This document shows positions 60,614 to 64,000 of a stretch of 64,000 nt of DNA, piece by piece. The notes under the pieces are model-generated. The model worked only from the letters and a program-made list of their open reading frames with translations, had not been told where the DNA came from and did no database searches. The position numbers were made by a program, and so were the translations under genes. The DNA lies in the NCBI GenBank assembly GCA_029860345.1, contig JAOUBJ010000009.1, positions 1-64,000 of the forward strand. Direction: 5' to 3'. Within the stretch, counting starts at the first letter, position 1; each line of letters starts with the position of its first letter. Source of the DNA: Candidatus Zixiibacteriota bacterium (GTDB lineage: Bacteria; Zixibacteria; MSB-5A5; GN15; FEB-12).

Positions 60614-61725
60614 TCCATAATCACATCACACGGCAATATAGTGGAGTTGTGCTTGAGCGTATCAAGCATCTGGCTCCGGGTGGGAAGATGGGGGACTTAC
60701 CAGAACATCTTCAACACGAGAGCTTCATACGGACAGGTTCCAAGAAGACCGGTGGTCCTAACATGCGATTACTGCGCCTCGAAATGGACAAGCCAAGTCT
60801 CACAGTCACGGCATATGTCTTTAACAAGTTTGTTCATCCAGTCGAGGATCGATACATAACGCCCAGGGAGGCTGCGTGTCTTCAAGACTTTCCAGATGAT
60901 TGGGTCTTCGTTGGCAGTCTAGGTGAAGTTCACCATCAGATAGGAAACGCGGTTCCTGTCAATCTTGCAGAGGCATTGGCTCGTTCGGTTGCACAGTTCT
61001 TGGAAGGGAGAGGAATTGTCGGTGATGTTGCGATCGCTTCCTACTTTTGTGGAGCTGGGGGACTTGACCTTGGTTTCGAACGCGTATCTTCTGGCTTAGT
61101 AAGATTCAGGACAGAGTTTGCCACGGATATTGACAAGGCCTGCGGGAATACAATCGAAGTCAACCGCCCTAGTTGGAATTTCTTTCTCGGTGATATTACT
61201 AAATTCTCAGGAGAAGCGGTCCTAGATCACATGGGAGGCAACCCAGTCGTGGTTATTGGTGGACCACCTTGTCAGCCTTTCAGTGTGGCTGGGAAACAGA
61301 AGGCAACAACCGATCCGTTGGGACAGCTTTATCGAGATTATATCGAGCACGTCTCCATTCTGAATCCGGAAGTAGTAATCTTGGAAAATGTGTATGGGTT
61401 GAGACAGGTGAAAAGCTCCAACGTTCTTCTGGAGATAAACTCGGCTTTCGCTGGAATCGGGTACCAAGTGAAGCATCTGGAGTTACTAGCGGCAGACTAT
61501 GGCACGCCTCAAATGCGACGAAGGCTGATATTCGTGGCGACAAGAGGCACGAATGATTTTGTGTTTCCAACACCGACCCATTCTGCTGAGGCAAACATCT
61601 TTGGAAATACTGTTTATGCCGGCGCCGGATCATCTTTTGCTCACCTACCCGAGGCTACTAGTATTGACAGTCTGCCAGCTCGGAAGATGTCGCTACCACT
61701 TGTTCATCTACGCTCCCTAGCCTGA
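60610..61725 (+). CDS. DNA cytosine-C5 methyltransferase with circularly permuted motifs
   Basis: 371 residues. Motif order is unusual: motif IX region RYITPREAACLQDFPDDW (81-98) and motif X QIGNAVP (110-116) come first. Then come motif I SYFCGAGGLDLGFE (144-157), motif IV GGPPCQPFS with catalytic Cys221, motif VI ENV (259-261) and motif VIII QMRRRLIF (301-308). Each motif occurs once, so this is a complete permuted enzyme and not a truncated duplicate. The target-recognition domain would be split between the two ends. It protects host DNA against the nuclease encoded just upstream. Confidence 0.9.
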   Translation: MIHNHITRQYSGVVLERIKHLAPGGKMGDLPEHLQHESFIRTGSKKTGGPNMRLLRLEMDKPSLTVTAYVFNKFVHPVEDRYITPREAACLQDFPDDWVFVGSLGEVHHQIGNAVPVNLAEALARSVAQFLEGRGIVGDVAIASYFCGAGGLDLGFERVSSGLVRFRTEFATDIDKACGNTIEVNRPSWNFFLGDITKFSGEAVLDHMGGNPVVVIGGPPCQPFSVAGKQKATTDPLGQLYRDYIEHVSILNPEVVILENVYGLRQVKSSNVLLEINSAFAGIGYQVKHLELLAADYGTPQMRRRLIFVATRGTNDFVFPTPTHSAEANIFGNTVYAGAGSSFAHLPEATSIDSLPARKMSLPLVHLRSLA

Positions 61726-61779
61726 GCTTTTCTCGAGAATAACTAATATGCACCAGCGTTTTAGCACGCGGACCTTAGC

Positions 61780-62370
61780 CTACGGCCCCGCCTCACTCGT
61801 CTCTAACTCCCCTTTGACAAGCGCTTTGAAGTGTTGGATGCAGCTGGAAAATAAGCCTTCGGCGAGAAAACGGGGAAGACCGTTCGCGCTGATCGATAAC
61901 TCGAAAAGGACAATCTCGGAACCGCCATCGAAATATGAAACCATCACGGTCGGTATGAAACGGGTATCATCATCAATGTAAAACGTCGGCAGTAGAGACC
62001 CATCGAACGCAGTCACAGAATCAACGGGTGTGATTGTTAACATGCCGCCATAGTGTTCGCGAATGGCAGCGGTGTCGGCAGTGACCACAGAATCAAAAGC
62101 GTTCGTACCCAAAGTGAAGATCGTTACGCCGACCAGAGCACCAGCGTCTTTGTACTCATCCGTCTCTGCAATAAATGCAAAGGAGTAGCCATCATCGTTG
62201 GCCTCTTCTGTGATCAATTTCATATTCGGCGGCGGGTTAAAGACATAGGCCAGGTTGACACCTTCGAAGAACGCCGTGTTGCTGTCGAGCGTGAAGTGTT
62301 GATCGGCGTATGCCGGTCCTGACGCAACGAACAAGAAAACCAGAATTGCCCAGATCAGTCTCATTCTCAT
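61780..62370 (-). CDS. Hypothetical exported protein
   Basis: 196 residues on the minus strand from ATG 62370. Signal peptide 1-23 (RLIWAILVFLFVASGPAYA) then DQHFTLDSNTAFFEGVNLAY. The mature part is a mixed alpha/beta domain without recognised family motifs. An open extension 44 codons further upstream is encoded by a family D repeat and is rejected as protein. It is convergent with the methyltransferase gene, 54 nt away. Confidence 0.78.
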   Translation of the reverse strand: MRMRLIWAILVFLFVASGPAYADQHFTLDSNTAFFEGVNLAYVFNPPPNMKLITEEANDDGYSFAFIAETDEYKDAGALVGVTIFTLGTNAFDSVVTADTAAIREHYGGMLTITPVDSVTAFDGSLLPTFYIDDDTRFIPTVMVSYFDGGSEIVLFELSISANGLPRFLAEGLFSSCIQHFKALVKGELETSEAGP

Positions 62371-62413
62371 AGTATCGGCATCTCCGAGCAGGTGGTTCAC
62401 AGTCGCTGATCCC

Positions 62414-62487
62414 GTAGGGCGTCCGCCGTGGCGGATTAGCGGTTCCGCCATCGGGTTGCGGCAGAACCAGAAGCGGTTCTGCCCTAC
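62414..62487. repeat. Family D element with terminal inverted repeats
   Basis: Ends GTAGGGC and GCCCTAC are perfect inverted repeats. Inside are CCGCC/GGCGG and CAGAACC/GGTTCTG hairpins. It is highly similar to 35794-35866, with the variable part between the hairpins. Confidence 0.88.
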
Positions 62488-62498
62488 GAGATAAGGAC

Positions 62499-62524
62499 TC
62501 ATGCTTCGACTGCGCTCAGCATGA
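62499..62524. repeat. Hairpin repeat, family A (stem TCATGCT/AGCATGA)
   Basis: Core TCGACTGCGCTC at 62506-62517 between TCATGCT and AGCATGA. It lies directly after a family D element, as other families also cluster. Confidence 0.87.
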
Positions 62525-63023
62525 CACGTGTCAACTCTGCGTTTTCAATTGGGCTGCGGCGGAGCTTGTCTCCGCCGCCCACAGGTGCACCAGACAGCGA
62601 GTAGGGGCAGACAGGGACGTCTACTGGCCACGGTACGCCCTCTAAAGCCTTGCGACAGGTGGGTTCCGCTGTGGACGCCGATGATCCCACCCGACGCAAA
62701 GCCTCTGCGTGGGGTACCGGTGATAAATCACTTTTTGCCCTTAGCGCTATGCGACTTCTGCGTGGGGTGGCCGTCTCAAACCTTGTTTGGGGCGGATATC
62801 GAAAACCACCCCCAAACCGGATTTGAGGGTGCCAGCCGTGCCTGGAAAGGGAGGTCGATCAAGTCTGGTTCGGTGCGTATTCGTTGTAGACGACAGGCCA
62901 AAAAGTTGGATCGAATACTTGATGCCGCCGGTATTTGTAATTATCATACCGGCCCTTGACGGGAGCCTCGATGAGGCTGGATGAAAAACAAGATGAGTTA
63001 ACAATAGAGAAACGAGGTTTCGT

Positions 63024-64000
63024 ATGGCAGGAATTGTCGGCTACGGCGCCCATGTACCCCGACACCGGATCAAGGTCGAAGAGATCGCCAAGGTGTGGGG
63101 AGCGGACGCCCCCAGCTACAAGAAAGGTCTGATGCTGCGGGAGAAATCGGTCCCGCCGCCGGACATGGACACAATCACACTTTCGGTTGAGGCAACGCGC
63201 CGCGCTCTGATTCGCGCGCAGAATGTCGACCCGAAAGATATCGGTGCCATCTATATCGGCTCGGAATCGCATCCGTATGCGGTCAAGCCGTCAGGCACCA
63301 CGGTGGCCGAGGCGATTGGCGCAACACCGGACATTCATTGCGCCGATTTTGAGTTTGCCTGCAAAGCGGGCTCGGAAGCCATGTTCGTGGCCATGAGTCA
63401 CGTCGATGCCGGGCACATGGATTACGCTCTTGGTATCGCGGCAGATACGTCGCAGGGTGCGCCGTCGGACGCGCTTGAGTTTTCAGCTGCCGCAGGTGCG
63501 GCCGCCTTCATTATGGGTAAAGAAAACTTGATCGCTGAATGTGTCGACACGCATTCATACATGACCGACATGCCGGATTTTTGGCGGCGTGAACATGAGT
63601 TCTACCCGCAGCACGCCGGACGGTTCACCGGTGAGGAAGCATACTTTGCAACTACCAAGGGTGCATCGAATGCGTTGTTGAAAAAGTCGGGCATGAAACC
63701 GGCCGATTTCAAGTACGCGATCTTCCATCAGCCGAACGGTAAGTTCCCACAGCGCGTCTCCCGCGAACTCGGGTTTACGCAGGAACAGATCGATCCGGGT
63801 TGGCTTGCGCCTCGGTTGGGCAACACCTACTCGGGTGCATCGCCGATAGGGCTGTCGGCCACGCTTGACGTATCCGATCCGGGCGACATGATTTTCATGT
63901 GTTCTTACGGTTCCGGCGCCGGTGCGGATTCTTTCATTTGGAAAGTGACCGACCGCATCAACGAAGTGCGCGATCTGACCGTGCGCACGCACAAACTGTT
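63024..64000 (+). CDS. Archaeal-type hydroxymethylglutaryl-CoA synthase (3' end outside window)
   Basis: Condenses acetyl-CoA with acetoacetyl-CoA to HMG-CoA, the first committed step of the mevalonate pathway. 325 residues are visible from ATG 63024 (MAGIVGYGAHVPRHRIKVEE). The thiolase-fold catalytic Cys113 lies in DFEFACKAGSEA, and the catalytic His235 in FHQPNGKFPQRV, with GNTYSGASPIGL after it. AIYIGSESHPYAVKPSGTTV and DFWRREHEFYPQHAGRFTGE mark the archaeal branch, not the eukaryotic/Gram-positive MvaS. In archaea it is followed by a thiolase and a DUF35 protein, which should lie just beyond the window. Confidence 0.94.
   Translation, partial: MAGIVGYGAHVPRHRIKVEEIAKVWGADAPSYKKGLMLREKSVPPPDMDTITLSVEATRRALIRAQNVDPKDIGAIYIGSESHPYAVKPSGTTVAEAIGATPDIHCADFEFACKAGSEAMFVAMSHVDAGHMDYALGIAADTSQGAPSDALEFSAAAGAAAFIMGKENLIAECVDTHSYMTDMPDFWRREHEFYPQHAGRFTGEEAYFATTKGASNALLKKSGMKPADFKYAIFHQPNGKFPQRVSRELGFTQEQIDPGWLAPRLGNTYSGASPIGLSATLDVSDPGDMIFMCSYGSGAGADSFIWKVTDRINEVRDLTVRTHKL

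Larger units (their letters stand above)
62371..63023. other. Repeat-rich intergenic region before HMG-CoA synthase
   Basis: 650 bp without a recognisable gene. It contains a family D element (62414-62487), a family A hairpin (62499-62524), a hairpin CGGCGGAG-CTTGT-CTCCGCCG (62557-62577), and a GATAAATCAC...GCGCTATGCG element (62721-62755). GGTGGCCGTCTCAAACCTTG (62766-62785) is the exact reverse complement of a stretch at 22725-22744. CACCCCCAAAC (62807) also recurs at 22417. Confidence 0.85.

Noticed and set aside
60610-61725. Methyltransferase as a truncated gene joined to a remnant of another
   Set aside because: Each conserved motif appears exactly once and the total length is normal, so a permuted single enzyme explains the data with fewer assumptions.
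62371-62502. 44-residue N-terminal extension of the exported protein
   Set aside because: It is encoded by a family D repeat also found at 35794, and it would put the signal peptide in the middle of the protein.
62528-62959. 143-codon plus-strand frame before HMG-CoA synthase
   Set aside because: It crosses several hairpin repeats found elsewhere in intergenic DNA, has no ribosome binding site and no recognisable domain.

Overview
The window reads as a chromosome segment of a Gram-negative bacterium of the FCB superphylum. A little-cultured lineage such as candidate phylum Zixibacteria is my best guess, but this is inference from protein style and not a placement by alignment. Supporting signs are heptosyltransferase and heptose-phosphate phosphatase (LPS core), two PorV/UPF0164-type outer-membrane proteins, an outer-membrane metallopeptidase/propeller/barrel protein, many lipoprotein signals, TTG/GTG starts even in ribosomal genes, and intergenic DNA crowded with small palindromic repeats.

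Bases 1-16276 hold an uninterrupted fusion of the str tail (tuf), S10, spc and alpha operons: tuf, rpsJ, rplC-D-W-B, rpsS, rplV, rpsC, rplP, rpmC, rpsQ, rplN-X-E, rpsN, rpsH, rplF-R, rpsE, rpmD, rplO, secY, adk, map, infA, rpmJ, rpsM-K-D, rpoA, rplQ. It ends at a strong intrinsic terminator. L22 and S3 carry long basic low-complexity tails. Bases 16454-22400 hold membrane-lipid genes (plsY-gpsA), a MerR regulator, a GT2 glycosyltransferase, surE, a LOG/TIGR00725 protein, acylphosphatase, apt and two proline tRNAs (GGG, CGG). An arginine tRNA (CCT) follows at 22957.

Bases 23308-39208 are mostly envelope and carbohydrate genes: two PorV-like proteins, a TPR protein, a GH57 amylase-type hydrolase, a Tic20/DUF4870 protein, an M48 lipoprotein peptidase, a polyprenyl-phosphate sugar transferase behind a sigma-54-type promoter, PEGA/DUF5683 and Ig/FN3-like lipoproteins, a sigma-54-dependent NtrC-type response regulator and an SbcD-like phosphoesterase. 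Bases 39449-43257 on the minus strand hold an ABC exporter pair and an SNF-family sodium symporter. Bases 43527-53849 hold a small barrel, uppP, a heptosyltransferase-GmhB fusion, an AmrS-type radical SAM enzyme, the peptidase/TolB-propeller/barrel protein, a BamB-like propeller lipoprotein and a HEAT-repeat protein that overlaps it by 188 bp.

Bases 53850-59383 hold an 81-bp tandem array, a methyltransferase and a chaperone block (hsp20-dnaK-dnaJ). hsp20 is preceded by a near-perfect sigma-54 promoter. Bases 59462-61725 are a more A+T-rich two-gene restriction-modification island: a PD-(D/E)XK protein followed by a circularly permuted cytosine-C5 methyltransferase. The window closes with a small exported protein (minus strand) and the start of an archaeal-type HMG-CoA synthase.

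The most notable non-gene signal is a set of dispersed intergenic hairpin families. One has a constant core TCGACT(C/G)CGCTC inside stems whose sequence differs from copy to copy while base pairing is kept. Copies also make up the 81-bp tandem array.
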